From the NCBI GenBank assembly GCA_038503075.1, contig JBCAML010000012.1, positions 1,302,001-1,366,000 of the forward strand: DNA of 64,000 nt. The letters are read 5' to 3'. The translations under genes were made by a program, and so were the position numbers. Under the pieces are notes generated by a model. The model saw only the letters and a program-made list of their open reading frames with translations, was not told the origin of the DNA and ran no database searches. This document shows positions 47,861-58,889 of the stretch, piece after piece. Positions within the stretch are counted from its first letter, which is position 1, and every line of letters begins with the position of its first letter. The DNA comes from Gyromitra esculenta. Its lineage: Eukaryota; Ascomycota; Pezizomycetes; Pezizales; Discinaceae.

Positions 47861-48269
47861 GACAGAACAATGTCTGTGAGGAGTGCGGGAAAGGAATCTT
47901 GTTCTGCGACGAGAGTAGAGCGAGGAGAAGAAATAATCGTTAACGATTTGGATCGTAGAGGAAGATATAGTGTAGAATTAAGCGGGGAGCACATAAGACT
48001 TGAAAGACCGTGGAGGCTCTATAATGTGAGCACTGGCATGAAAACAAGATGCTTTGTGTAGCTCAGATAACTGCCATCCGTTTCAAACACTGGAATGTCG
48101 TTATTGTTGTATAAGGCAATTTGATTCCCATTCATTGCTGTGTATGCCTATCCCTGCATGGGCGGCGATCTACATTAATCAACCCCGCTACCTTGTTTGC
48201 GTTACCCTCCTTAGCGCCACATCCCGCTGCTGCCTTGGACGCCGATCAGTCTGCGAAGTTACAATCTAA

Positions 48270-48422
48270 TCTGATAAGGACCACGACTACCACAACGACG
48301 CGCCTGTTACCGTGCCCAACTGTGCCATATCTGGTGTTAACCAATGCGGGAGAGCGTTTGCGCTGGGTTGGGTGAACAAACTTATCAAGGTGCGGTGCGA
48401 TTGTAACCGGATATGTGCATAG
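48270..48422 (+). CDS. Exon-like fragment of unknown gene
   Basis: A 50-codon frame opens after a TAA at 48267-48269 and reads very protein-like (VTVPNCAISGVNQCGRAFAL then GWVNKLIK). A weak donor (AAG|GTGCGG, 48390) follows. The overlapping + frame 48121-48375 is less convincing. Probably a relic or an internal exon; function unknown. Confidence 0.3.
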   Translation, partial: SDKDHDYHNDAPVTVPNCAISGVNQCGRAFALGWVNKLIKVRCDCNRICA

Positions 48423-48424
48423 TC

Positions 48425-49345
48425 AGAATATGTCGCGGAGAAAGTGGAAAGGGGATATTCACCAGAAACACGCGGTCGCGGGGGAATGTGTCCTAATAGA
48501 CGTGTATATTTTCTTTACATTACCAGCACTTTCCTGAAGCCAGACCCCGAAACATCCGCCGCTTTAGCCACAAGATCACGACCATGATTCGCTTCGGATT
48601 ATGCGGCTTCATAATATCACCTATACTCACTCACGTTGATGACACGTATCTCACTGCTCCTCAACCCCCATCTTGAATATGTAAGATCTTGTAATAACAA
48701 CGCAAAGAGTGAGCGGCTTACCTCAGTGAGTAGATACTATTACGCATCTGATCAGTGTAACGTATAACCGAGGCCATACCTACCCCGTTGTTAACAACAT
48801 GAACCAGTCTTCAATGAGAATTTTAATCCACCAGATCTACAGGACCAATCAGCACTGCTAACCGGCTACGATTAGGAATGAATGCGCTCTTCGTGCGGTG
48901 TCACACGATTTAGCATGAAATATCAAACCAAAAGCGAGGGTACACTCTTAACCCGGCGAGCGTCGCTGTGTATCCCTGGGCCATAAGCCGCAGTCACAAA
49001 TAGGACTGATCCTGTGTCGTGAAATATTACTTTGATTTGTAGATTCGAGAGTAGATAGTGCGCCGAGAGCTATTATGGCCTGTTTTAAAAGCTAGTGCGC
49101 GCATAATACCACACCTTAAGGGATGAGAAAATCTTGTACGAGGATCATATATCTTGGAGGAAATGAACTAAGAATATATGTCAACCTGAGCTCGCAATTT
49201 ATTACGATGGAAGCCACAAAGTCACATCTTCCTGCAGTGATTGAGACAGTTATATTGTTTGAATTTAATCAAAGCTATACTAAATACAAAGGGAGTTGTT
49301 CTTAGTGAGGAAGCCTCAGCACCGCGGCAAGGTGACAACCCATCG
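48425..49345. other. No supported gene
   Basis: Short frames only, no splice structure or repeats recognised before the hairpin at 49354. Confidence 0.55.
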
Positions 49346-49353
49346 CTGAGGGA

Positions 49354-49387
49354 CCTGGGATGCATCCAAAGTAGGATGCATCCCAGG
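49354..49387. repeat. Perfect 14-bp hairpin next to a T-rich tract
   Basis: CCTGGGATGCATCC (49354-49367), loop AAAGTA, then its reverse complement (49374-49387), followed by a T-rich stretch. It lies about 150 bp from the T-tract at 49533 and beyond the 3' end of the 50-kb gene. It could mark a foldback relic or an RNA-processing hairpin. Confidence 0.75.
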
Positions 49388-49532
49388 CCGCTGGTTTTTT
49401 TGTTTTATTTTTTCGCCATCAATCCCATTAGTCCGCCTATCCCCCCATCCCAGCCGAGAGCTCCCAATACCATATCCCCATCTTTCCATTCAACCCCAAA
49501 TAAGCGTACCAAAGAAATCTAACTGCTATCTA

Positions 49533-49616
49533 CTTTTTTTGTGATTGTTTTTTAATTTTCTGTTTTTTTTGTGATTGTTTTTTGTTTTTTGTTTTTTTTG
49601 TGATTGTTTTTAATTT
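49533..49616. repeat. T-rich tract, three GTGATTG-containing units
   Basis: TTTTTTGTGATTGTTTTTT-like units recur three times with a period of about 30 bp. The tract is the counterpart of 14201-14323 and sits about 630 bp beyond the stop codon of the 50.2-52.2 kb gene. Confidence 0.75.
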
Positions 49617-50244
49617 TGAGCGGGTTCCCTTCAGTGACGCCAGCTCGCCGGGAACCCTGGAAGGGAATGTCGTGCTGTTAATACTTCTCTATTTCCCTGG
49701 AACACCCATGCAGCTCGTGGCTCAGTTTTGGCGCTGCCCCATCACTCTACCACCCCAGGCAGTAGTTCCAATAATTCTTGCGCTCGTGGCCGATTGCTCA
49801 CGGGGGATATTGTCCTGTCTCTTTTTCCATACCCAAAGGCCGATTGGTTTTGCCCGTAAAGTTCAATCATTAGCAAGCCGCATGAAGAGGAGAAGGGATG
49901 GGAGTAAAAAAAATAGTAACGAGAAGAGGGATTAAATACGTACCAATCGTATTACCATGAGCGTTTCAGTCACCTCGGAGAATCTGTTGTTGAAAGGCCC
50001 GACGGCCGATTGGTATTGCCGGTGGAGAAATTAATTAGCAGCTGGTGATAAAGAGAATCGAGGAGAGGAAAACCATTATAAGGGGCAAAAGGAAACATAC
50101 CAATCATCAATCGATACATCCTGGATCCATCATTCCGAGGAAACCCGATTGCCGTCCAATTGTTGCCCCAGATCCGCAAAAAAGCCTCCTGCTGACAACA
50201 ACCGCGAGCCCAAGCCAACGCCGCGCCGGACGCAAAACCTGGAC
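49617..50244 (-). other. Duplicated, apparently spliced 3' modules of the 50-kb gene
   Basis: On the + strand two segments beginning GGCCGATTGGT(T/A)TTGCC (49842 and 50006) and ending ACRTACCAATC (about 49940 and 50099) are direct repeats with a period near 165 bp. Read on the gene strand, each is GATTG|GTA(T/C)GT donor, a TGCTAAT branch and a CCAATCGGCC block. They look like duplicated intron-exon modules after the stop codon. No long frame connects to the upstream protein, so spliced 3' UTR or an alternative C-terminus are both possible. Confidence 0.4.
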
Positions 50245-52205
50245 TTATCTCCTGCGAGATCCCGGCTTAATTTTCCTCCGTGTCGCGGGACCGTTTATTA
50301 GGCCTGAGTCCATTGAACTACCTAAGTCTCCAAAGATAGTCCCCGTCCCAGGCACAGCCGGCCCCGACGACACACTTGGACCCACGAAGTCAAAAGTCTT
50401 CACCGGCAGAATCGGTTCCGGTACGTCCTCGTCATCCGAATCTTCCATCCCCAAAGCAAACAGAGCTGCGTCTGCTGCTTCGTCGATGTCGTGCTGGCTG
50501 ATAGCGACACCCATTACAACGGCTCCAACTTTGTCCGAAGACGCTGACGGAGCCGCCGCAGTTGGATGGTTGTCAACTACTGCAGCGGGAGAGGCGGGAG
50601 AGGCGAGAGAGGAGGCAGGAGAGAGAGAACTCGATAACTCATCAAAGACTAGTGATGCTTCGAGGGCCGCTTCGAATTCGGCATCGACCTCGTCGGCTTC
50701 CAGGAGCGCCATCTGTTCTTCGAACGTCAGAACAGGATCCAAGACAGGAACTGACTCCAGCTGCGTGTCCTCGAGGACCGGTGCAGCATTGGCGGTTGGA
50801 GTAGTCCCAATCGTGTCCAACTCGACAACTGCAACTGACGCCGGTTCGACCTCCACCGGAGAAACTCCGATGGTATTGGTGGCGTCAGTTGCAATCGGAG
50901 AAGGGGAGGCGACAGTGGGAACACCAATCGTGTTTGACCCAACAATCGCGATTGTCGGCGGCTTGATCTCCACCGAAGAAACTCCGATGGTATTGGTGCC
51001 GAAGATCGCAACTGGAGGGGCCTCCACAACAGGACGAACATCGGCGATGCTCGACCCGGGGATCACCATCTGCTGCTGGATCTGGGTGTCCGGGGCAGCG
51101 TTGGTGATGAAGGCGATCTCCATGGGTGTCTGTTCCCACTCCATATCTGTCGCTAGCTCCACGAAGGAGGCCATCGGCGCACAGACAGGAGCGCTGGAGA
51201 CGAGTTCCCGGCTCAAGACCAATTCCTGTGACAGTACAAGCTGCTGTAGGTTTGAAGGAGTTGATGGAGCCGGGCACCATTCGTAATCCATGGCATCAGC
51301 CGGTGCCATGGATTCTTCCTGCTCGACGACCCACGACAGTGCAAGCTGAGGTTGTGGGATCCAGTCGATCAACAGGGGAGCCGTACTAGAAACGGCAGAA
51401 GGGAGAGAAGCCGCGCTGGCGAAGGGTGAGTTGATGGCGGTGGGAGGTGCCGCGAAGCCAACGAGATGGCACGGAGGAGAAGGTGACGAGATGGCGGCAC
51501 GGGGATGCAGAGCAACCCGCTCTCTGGCCCGCTGCAGGCATTTGTCGAACTCCGAGAGAACTGGAGCAGCGGGCAGAGAGGGAGCGACGTATCCGATGGG
51601 CTGGGACTTAAGCAGGAGTACAAGCTCGGGCTGCTTAGCCACTGGAACAGGAGCTGCCTTGCTGGCAGCAACACGGGCCAACGCCTGTTCCGCCACGGAG
51701 GATCTGTGATATGTTCGTAAGCTCAAGTATCCTACGAAACAACCGGTACTATTGAGATAGTGATAGGACAGAGACAAATTCGACTGGGAACAGGAGAAAC
51801 CAGGACAACATGAGTACTGTTTGGTCGTAAACGGGAGATGAAAGTGAGGTGTTACGAAGAACATCATATTCCACGATCATATAACAGAACGAATCAAGGA
51901 AAGCATATTTGGAAGTTAAAATAGATACGACTGAAACACGGAAAGAAAGGCAAGAAAAGAGTACATCATAAACATCAAATCAAGCGGAATGATGAAAGAT
52001 GATAAGCCTCAGAGAGATTACGGTGGAGGATAAAAGAATCGGAATCAGAACACAGTAGAATGGGGAAAACTTACGAGCCCGCGCTCAGTCCAAACGCAAC
52101 AGCGAGCCCGATAGCGAGCCCACCAAGAACGACGTCGCATGTCCTGCTGGCGATTGTCGCCGCCAGGCCGTCACCGAAGAGAAGGGCGAGAGATGAATAA
52201 AACAT
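50245..52205 (-). CDS. Membrane-anchored, disordered repeat-containing protein, 2 exons (529 aa)
   Basis: Exon 1 (52075-52205) encodes 43 residues plus two bases and holds one Gly/Ala/Leu-rich hydrophobic helix (about residues 23-43, VLGGLAIGLAVAFGLSAG). A 371-bp intron (51704-52074; GTAAGT donor, ATCACAG acceptor, phase 2) leads to exon 2 (50245-51703), 485 residues. Exon 2 is Ala/Pro/Val/Ser-rich and disordered, with tandem NTIG(V/T)-type repeats (DNA about 50790-51020) and an acidic SDDEDVPEP region near the end, finishing in a basic tail (RRKIKPGSRRR). The intron is unusually long for this window. A signal-anchor or secreted form is possible. Family unrecognised. The 413-codon + frame across it is an antisense shadow. 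Confidence 0.7.
50790..51020 (-). repeat. In-gene tandem repeat (NTIG units)
   Basis: About 4 degenerate units of 20-24 codons share a core NTIGV(S/P) or DTIGT, and at DNA level ACTCCGATGGTATTGGTG recurs (about 50863 and 50983). Repeat number may vary between strains. Confidence 0.7.
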
Positions 52206-52374
52206 CTTAAAGCCGCAGAGGTGAAGAGAGGAGAGGAAGGGTAAAGTAAACTGTGAAGGTGAAGATAGAGGGAAGATTGATGAATCGTTATATGCGTTTT
52301 GTATGCGTATGTATCAATCTTGAAGCTCTTGTCTGGGGAAGGAAAAAAGAGAGGAAAAGAGGGGGAAAGGGCGG

Positions 52375-52382
52375 TATTTATA
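52375..52382 (-). promoter_or_regulatory. TATA box upstream of the 52.2-kb start
   Basis: TATAAATA on the minus strand lies 170 bp from ATG 52205, followed by a C/T-rich tract (TTTCCCCCTCTTTTCC), the usual arrangement of a fungal TATA promoter with a pyrimidine-rich start region. Confidence 0.6.
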
Positions 52383-52459
52383 GGGTGAAAAATCAGCCAC
52401 AGCCTGACCAATCAACGTTAACGGCAACAAGGACGACCAACCACCACGCCGTGAGTATC

Positions 52460-55400
52460 CCGTAGCACGCTACCCATAACTGCTCCGCACGTGAGGCCTA
52501 AGCCGCTTGTAGCGAGATTTTGAAGTAAACTCAAGTTGCATGTGCTCTGCTATACGATGGTACATTGTGTGCACCGCTTTCTGCGATGCACGCACCTTGT
52601 ATTCACATATACATTGAATTCTAGGCTGGAATTGATATTTTGATGTACATGCCGGGGACGCCTATTACCCTAGGCTCGCTCAATCCACCACCGCTGAGAT
52701 GGATTTTACATCCGATACCGGAGCTAACCAATCTCACACGGTTCATATATAGGCGGAAGTACTCACGAGCCTCCCATTCAGACTGCCTATTTTCCGCTGT
52801 CCATTCGTCAGGCCAGGATGCCTCCCACCAGATGTAGTCAGATTTTGGAGTCCAACTTCAGTTTTTTACCATTTAGGTAGACGGTGCATTGCTAAAAATA
52901 TAGTTTCTCCTGTAATTTTCATGTAGACGCACAGTTGACTCTCGATATTTTACATTCTTGCTTTTTCCACCACGTTCAATCACGCTCAGTTGACCGCTGT
53001 GCTACCGGGCATCACATCGCATGTGGGAAGTAGGGATTTGATATCTGCCAATACAAACAACCCCGAGACTTCGTTCGATCATCGTCAAGCATGAAGGGTG
53101 ATCAGTTTCAACGGCCGTTCGAGATTGAGCTGGAGTTGCTCCGCCTAAACAGTCGCGGCTACGGAGTGCTACCGTGACCGCACCGTTCCAACAGAGTGGC
53201 AAAGTTCCTATCGGAGACTTTCTGAGATGCGCAGAGATTAGTTATCATTTATATTGGTATATGTCCTCAGAGCCGTGAATAATAGCCTATTGCAATCATG
53301 TTAACCGTCATATCTTAGGAATTGTAATCTAAGTTGTGTTTATGAGTGAAACACCAAGAACCCCTTCAATGCTATAATCGTGGGAAGTACTTCGCTATTC
53401 TCTCTTTCCTAAAATATCTATAGTAATGCCCTTACTTAATGGGAAGCAATTTTATCGCAGTCGCAGTATACTCGTGTATTTCTTTATTATCGAACGTCAC
53501 TGTTTAAAAACTGTGCACGTTCTGCTTATGTGCCTTGATCAGGCTGATTATTCTTTTGCAGCATGAGTCCATCAAGTCCAGAGAATTATTCGTAATTTAC
53601 GTAACATTCTGGCTCCGCAAGAGATCGTAGGTCATCGGCCGCCATAGAGCACGTTTTCCCAGAGCCACAGAATATAAAGCGTAGTAATCTTCCTCCAGTG
53701 AAGCGAATTGACACGAGCTCTAGATATTCCTTGAAAAATGCAACCTTTCGGTTCCTAAACATCCATCATCAGCCCCATCCATGCCCTGTGATAATGCAGT
53801 TCCTGCTTTTCATGATGGATGACGTTAATCCACAGGCCAAAGTTTCGTTATCGTATGGACTTCATCCGACGTAATAGCATCATCCATGTAAAGGGTCACC
53901 GTCTCAAGATTTCGGCTGATTCTCTTTTTCCGGACTCGTCTGTTGCTCTGAGTGAGATGTCTTCTGAAACCACATTATAGAATTCTGTTGTAGTATAGTC
54001 AATGACTCTTGTATAATCCAGTCAGTCGATCAACATAGAGTAGCGGGAGCGGATGTCATGCCGAAGGCAAACTACGCCGGATGATAGCGCAAGTGAGCAT
54101 TCGCAAAACACATCCGTAAGGACACTGAGGTTGATTTCAGTTCTTGGATGTGTCCGCTGACTCCGGAGCGCCTTGCATTGCCCTCTCTCAAACTTGTTTC
54201 CTAATCCCATCACTTGATATCACCAGAATGATTGGATTTTACCGAGACAACGCTGCTGTCGCGGTTGTTTGTCCAGTGCTTGCCCGATGCCAATCGCGCA
54301 TACGAAAGGGTCGTAGTCGGCGTCGTTTGAATAGAAGGTGCCTCTTGTCAGGCCAGAACCACGATATCCTTCCCCTCATGTTCGATCGGCAAACTTAGCG
54401 TCATTCCTGTGGTCGTTAGAGTTGTGGCTGACGTGCCGTCTCCGCATCATCCAATATGCTGGATCTCCATAGTCGAAATAGCAATGGTTGAGCGAATGTT
54501 CATGGTCGTCGGACTAACATCATCCCAATAACTTGGTGGCCAGTTGTAACTCACACCCATCCACAGAAAGCGATCGGTAAGATAGTGTATAAAAGTACTT
54601 GATAAGCAGGATATTGATGGAGCCCAACATCAGTGAAAGCTGCTTGTTGTCAGTGGGGGCAGCGATAAGCTCTTATGGCGAAAACACGACGAGATTGTAA
54701 CTTACGCAAAGCCTGTGCATGGTGTGGCAGTATTTTGCATCGAGAAATACTGTGTAGAAGAACAATGCGGACGGTACCGTGGGTGCGTTTTTCCGTTCAA
54801 GAGGCTGCTGCCATGTTTGATACTCCCAGGCACCAAACCTGCTCAATGCGGCTGATAGCTAGACGGAGCCATACCGGCGCAACCCTTTCGAGATGGAGTA
54901 ACGCCCAGACCTAAGCTTTCCGTGATTGAGGCTCTGTGTAGCTTTGGAATACCAATCCGCGTGTTATTGGCATTGCCATTCGGAATAGCATTTTTGAGAA
55001 CCACTCGAGGACACAACATTGGTATTCCGGATTTAATATAGGAATTGATATCTAACCAACCATTCCCCCCCGCTCATTTAAGTACCTCTTATCTTGCTCC
55101 GAGACACCTTATGTCTTGCAGAGACGATATTTCGCCTTCTCGCATCTGATCTCAAATCATCTGGACATCATATCTCGTCATGCATTGTTGCAATTGTTTA
55201 GATCGCGCTGGACTGAAAAAATGATCACAGCTGAAATCCCCCACGTTGCCTCAAGGTTTATGCTTTCGATCTAAAGATTCACTACAACACCTTGTGCCGA
55301 CACGAAGCCCGCGATGTTTCAGCTGTCCTGATATCAAATACGGTGAGTAATCTTCTCCATTATCCGCCTCTGGCCATGGGTTTCATACATTACCGAGTCT

Positions 55401-56395
55401 AATGAAAGGTGTCCGCTACCTCCGCTAATCTCTCCGGTTTGCAACTATCTCTAATCATGTTTCCTCTTCTAGTGATACTGACGTCCTGTTATTGCTCTCG
55501 GCGAGCTTGTTGTCGGAACTATCAGTCCATGGACTCTTTTAAAGCTACTGCCATTCCATCACCACCAGTGGGAACCAATTCTGATGACATCCAACAGCTC
55601 TAGCGCATCTTGAATGTTCGTCTCCTACGCCGTGTTTATCTAGCCGTGGGTCCTACGGTAGAGGACATCATACCACTAGGATTTTAATCGCGGAGCTTTG
55701 CTATACACCTACGGCAATGGGAATATAGCAATCACGTTGCTCGTCCAGGACACGCTCTCTGTTAGATATCCGACAGCACCGAAAGACTATTCAGAGATCG
55801 ATTAACCCTATCATCAAGTCTGGCATAATTTCGAATATTTCTTCTGGGTACTTAAAACTATAGTAGTAAGCAGCTGGACTCCTGTCCCGCCAATACAATG
55901 TCTACGACACGACGGCTGAGTGACATACCGTCAGAGCAGGCATAAAGCCCAAAAGATCCGCAGCAAGATCTGCCTAGGAAGTTGATTGTCCCCGCTACAC
56001 ATAAAAATCCATCATTCTCTAACGGGTTGACTGTAGTAATCACGATACCAGTGGCAAAAAGCAACACTCTACAAGTATCAACTTCAAGCTCAATGTCTTG
56101 AGCAACATCATTATATGATCAGACAGTCAATCGCTATTTATGACGGACGAGAGTGGTGCCTGCTGTAGACGTACCGGCAGGGCAAACGGTTGCTATGAAA
56201 AATTTACAAGAACTTCTGGCCGCAGCCTGTGGCTCGTAGACGTAACAGATACGCATAAGATACTCGACATATTCTGACGGGCCGATACACAAGATGCAGC
56301 AAGTGGAAAGAAACTGGTTTACTGCAAGCTTTTCATCTCTTTTTGGAGAATGTACAGCACCATTCGCTTCTGGCTTCGCTGGTGAGTGGACACTA
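52460..56395. other. Gene-poor stretch
   Basis: No frame above about 84 codons and none with supporting features. A C-run lies near 55066. No repeats or RNA genes recognised. Confidence 0.6.
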
Positions 56396-56399
56396 TGAC

Positions 56400-56470
56400 C
56401 GCATAGATAGATAGATTAGTCATACACGCATCCAACTATGATCGCATGCCTTTGGGGCATATTTATTGAA
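56400..56470 (-). mobile_element. LINE-like 3' end fragment with (TATC)n-type tail
   Basis: On the minus strand GTTGGATGCGTGTATGACTAATC is followed by a (TATC)3 tail. It matches the GGATGCGT(A/G)TATGAAAT ends at 27.3 and 31.9 kb; the upstream hairpin is eroded. Confidence 0.4.
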
Positions 56471-56479
56471 TAGGCGCTG

Positions 56480-57530
56480 AAGACGAAACCATCCAGAGGG
56501 ATCTCCATTTACTGTTACATAGAACAAGTATACAATATGCATTGTTTGAGACGCACAATGAAACACTGAAACAAGAAATGTACCGTGATTTTAGGCGCTA
56601 TATATTGCAAGATCTATAACTACACGATTAGCGGTGGTAGACTATAATTAAAAGGTTGTTTCAGGTCGTTGCAGGAGTGTGCACGGATGAGATGGGGAAG
56701 TTCCGGTAGCCCGATTAAAGTTCCAACCAACGTTACGAGTCAAGATGTCATGCGAGATGTAGTATATGAGCGAGTGAAATGACAGTTTGAACTTGGGATG
56801 GGTGATGTTTATGTCACATAAGACGCGCTCCATGTGCTCCTAGCCTTCATACGTCGACCGATGTTGAACCCCATGCTTCTTTGTGCGATGATAGATCATG
56901 TCCGTATGATTCAATATGAAGTGGTACTCATCATAGATATACAACTTTATCCCGAATTATGATGCGGAGTGGGCCCGTAACAGACTTCTACCCTCGGGTA
57001 CACGTAGGTGACAGTCGAGCCTGGCTGTAGATGCATGTACTCAGGACTCGCGTTCGCAATAGAGCATCCACGGACGATTGATTCGCATGCTAATTGAGAT
57101 TGGTGGCAGAGATGGAAATTCACATTTGCATGCAGTAGTCTCCACAACTTATCCCACAATACACAACGAACTTGAATCAAGTAGCCAACGATGATCAGAA
57201 CCCAATTGATATTATCTAAACACATTACAATGCTTAACTCAACTACAGCACTACAGATCAGAAGCTAAAACGATACTCTATACCCAATTGCTGTTTCTTT
57301 AGCAGCATAACTACCAAAATTTTCCCACCACATTGACATTAAGATCGTAGCGCAGCTGATACGTGCATGTGCATTGAGAACATGCATTACAACGTTAACC
57401 TGTATGATAGGAAGCACACAAAAGTTAGCCATACTCTGATATCTAGACATAATAACGAAGATATTTCAGGGGATTTACCTTCCCAAAGACAGTGCCACTG
57501 TAAACAAGCGCCTGTCTCAGGGAAACCGGA
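56480..57530. other. No supported gene
   Basis: Short frames only (up to 92 codons, -, 56947-57225), without supporting structure. Confidence 0.55.
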
Positions 57531-57533
57531 GTG

Positions 57534-58020
57534 CTACTTCTCTGCAGTAGCAGCAAGCTCACTAGCAGCAGCCTTCTCAGGAGGAGTCGGCTCCTCCTGT
57601 TCGTTCCTCGGTTCTCTGGGAACGAGCTTGATGGTGCTGGCCCGAGACTGATGAGCTGACGAGGACGGCATAGACGCGCGCGCAGCAGCATGCGGATCCG
57701 TGTTCCTGTCTTGTGCCTGGAGGGCGTTAGCAAGCATGCTTGAAAAAAAGGGAGAATCAACTACATACCGCTGTGTCGGTCGGAGGGGTCACAATCGGCG
57801 GTGCTGGGACCGTCGCGAGCTCCGTGTTGGAGGAGAACGTCAAGACTGGGTTTCCAATCTGGAGTGGGCTAAAATGTTGATTAGCACACTGGCAAACGCA
57901 GAATAAAGATGGAAAAGGCTCATACCTTGGACGACCATCGTCTGATCCAACATCCCCAACATCCCCGCTGCAAGGGACGCAGCCGCAGAGCTTCTCAATC
58001 CAGCGATTGATTTTTGGCAT
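57534..58020 (-). CDS. Uncharacterised 125-aa protein, 3 exons
   Basis: Exons 57926-58020, 57769-57868 and 57534-57716 are joined by 57-bp and 52-bp introns. The donors are GTATGAG and GTATGTA, the branches GTGCTAATC and TTGCTAACG, and the acceptors TTTTAG and CTCCAG. Phases are consistent and the frame is continuous. The N-terminus has a helix plus a cysteine cluster (EKLCGCVPC, C12, C14, C17) that could be palmitoylated or bind metal. Residues 18-32 are Gly/Asp-rich and the rest is a Pro/Ala/Glu-rich disordered tail (EEPTPPEKAAASELAA). No signal peptide. Family unrecognised. It is transcribed away from the + strand gene at 58890. Confidence 0.75.
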
Positions 58021-58129
58021 CTCGATGGTTGTGATGGGAGGGGTAGTGTAAAAAGGAGTTTTGGGATGTGAAAATTGTTTATCCTGGTGAAGGAAAGATT
58101 GATGGTGGAACGGGGAGAAGTAGGGAGCA

Positions 58130-58135
58130 CTTATA
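58130..58135 (-). promoter_or_regulatory. TATA box of the 58.0-kb gene
   Basis: TATAAG on the minus strand lies about 110 bp upstream of ATG 58020, followed by a C/T-rich leader. Confidence 0.5.
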
Positions 58136-58304
58136 GCGCAACGGTTTCGTCGCCGAGCCCCCATATGATGGGGCTACTCTTGGATTGGAAATCCCACCAA
58201 ACCATGGCCCAACGGCCAATCTTCGCCCAGGGAGAAGCAGGTAAATTTTTCGCATTTCCGTAATACGTAGGATTTCCGAACCGTCTAACGACGTACATGG
58301 AACC

Positions 58305-58340
58305 AATCCCTCCTAGCCCTCTGGGCTATGGCAGCGTACG
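58305..58340 (-). mobile_element. Short LINE-3'-end-like hairpin
   Basis: GCCATAGCCCAGAGGGCTAGG on the minus strand matches the CGCCATAGCCC..GGGCTGG hairpin of the ends at 27.3 and 31.9 kb. Only about 25 bases match and the GGATGCGT part is missing, so it may be chance. Confidence 0.25.
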
Positions 58341-58837
58341 GTAAGCCGCCCCATACTGGAACTTACCAGTTAGCCAAGAATTATTTAAGGACTTGGTTTC
58401 CGTCATCTTCTGCATGAAAAATTAGATTGCAGTTGGTATAAAATGGAACTTGGACTTACAGACTCACAAGATGCGGACGTACAATACCAGTATGCGATAC
58501 CAGCTTCAGCATACAATTGATGGGTCCATGTTCAGCGTATGAGCCAAACACCCCCAATGTCGGGCACTCAAAGCTGAGTGTGAAGGTTTGGCCACACTAC
58601 TGGTGGTCTTCTCAGGGTCACCACAGGTGAGCGCAAGATGGACATTACTCCAGGCGCCAAGAACCGCTACCCAGGATTGGGAAGGGCTCACTGAATATCA
58701 CTCGCAGACACGCTAGTGGGACACAGACTGTCACCTGCGTTGGTACATTTGCCCCGCTTTTGAGCAATACGACTTTACGTTTTGCTAGCCATCCCATTCC
58801 TACAGCCAATTCACAACCAACTATTCACATCACAAAT

Positions 58838-58889
58838 GTACGTTGACTGTAATTCTAAGATATGTTCGCTTGAACCTGACATAAAATAG
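58838..58889 (+). other. 5'-leader intron of the 58.9-kb gene
   Basis: GTACGTTGACTG... with a CCTGAC branch and AAAATAG acceptor, 52 bp, ending one base before the ATG. The paralog at 60976 has the equivalent intron of identical length, with matching donor and branch region, which supports both the splicing and the start codons. Confidence 0.6.

Noticed and set aside
50045..51286. 413-codon frame on the + strand
   Set aside because: It is the antisense of the 50.2-52.2 kb gene. The minus frame has a splice-compatible membrane-anchor exon, a TATA box and a better protein composition; the + frame is Ser/Thr-rich because it mirrors Ala/Gly-rich codons.
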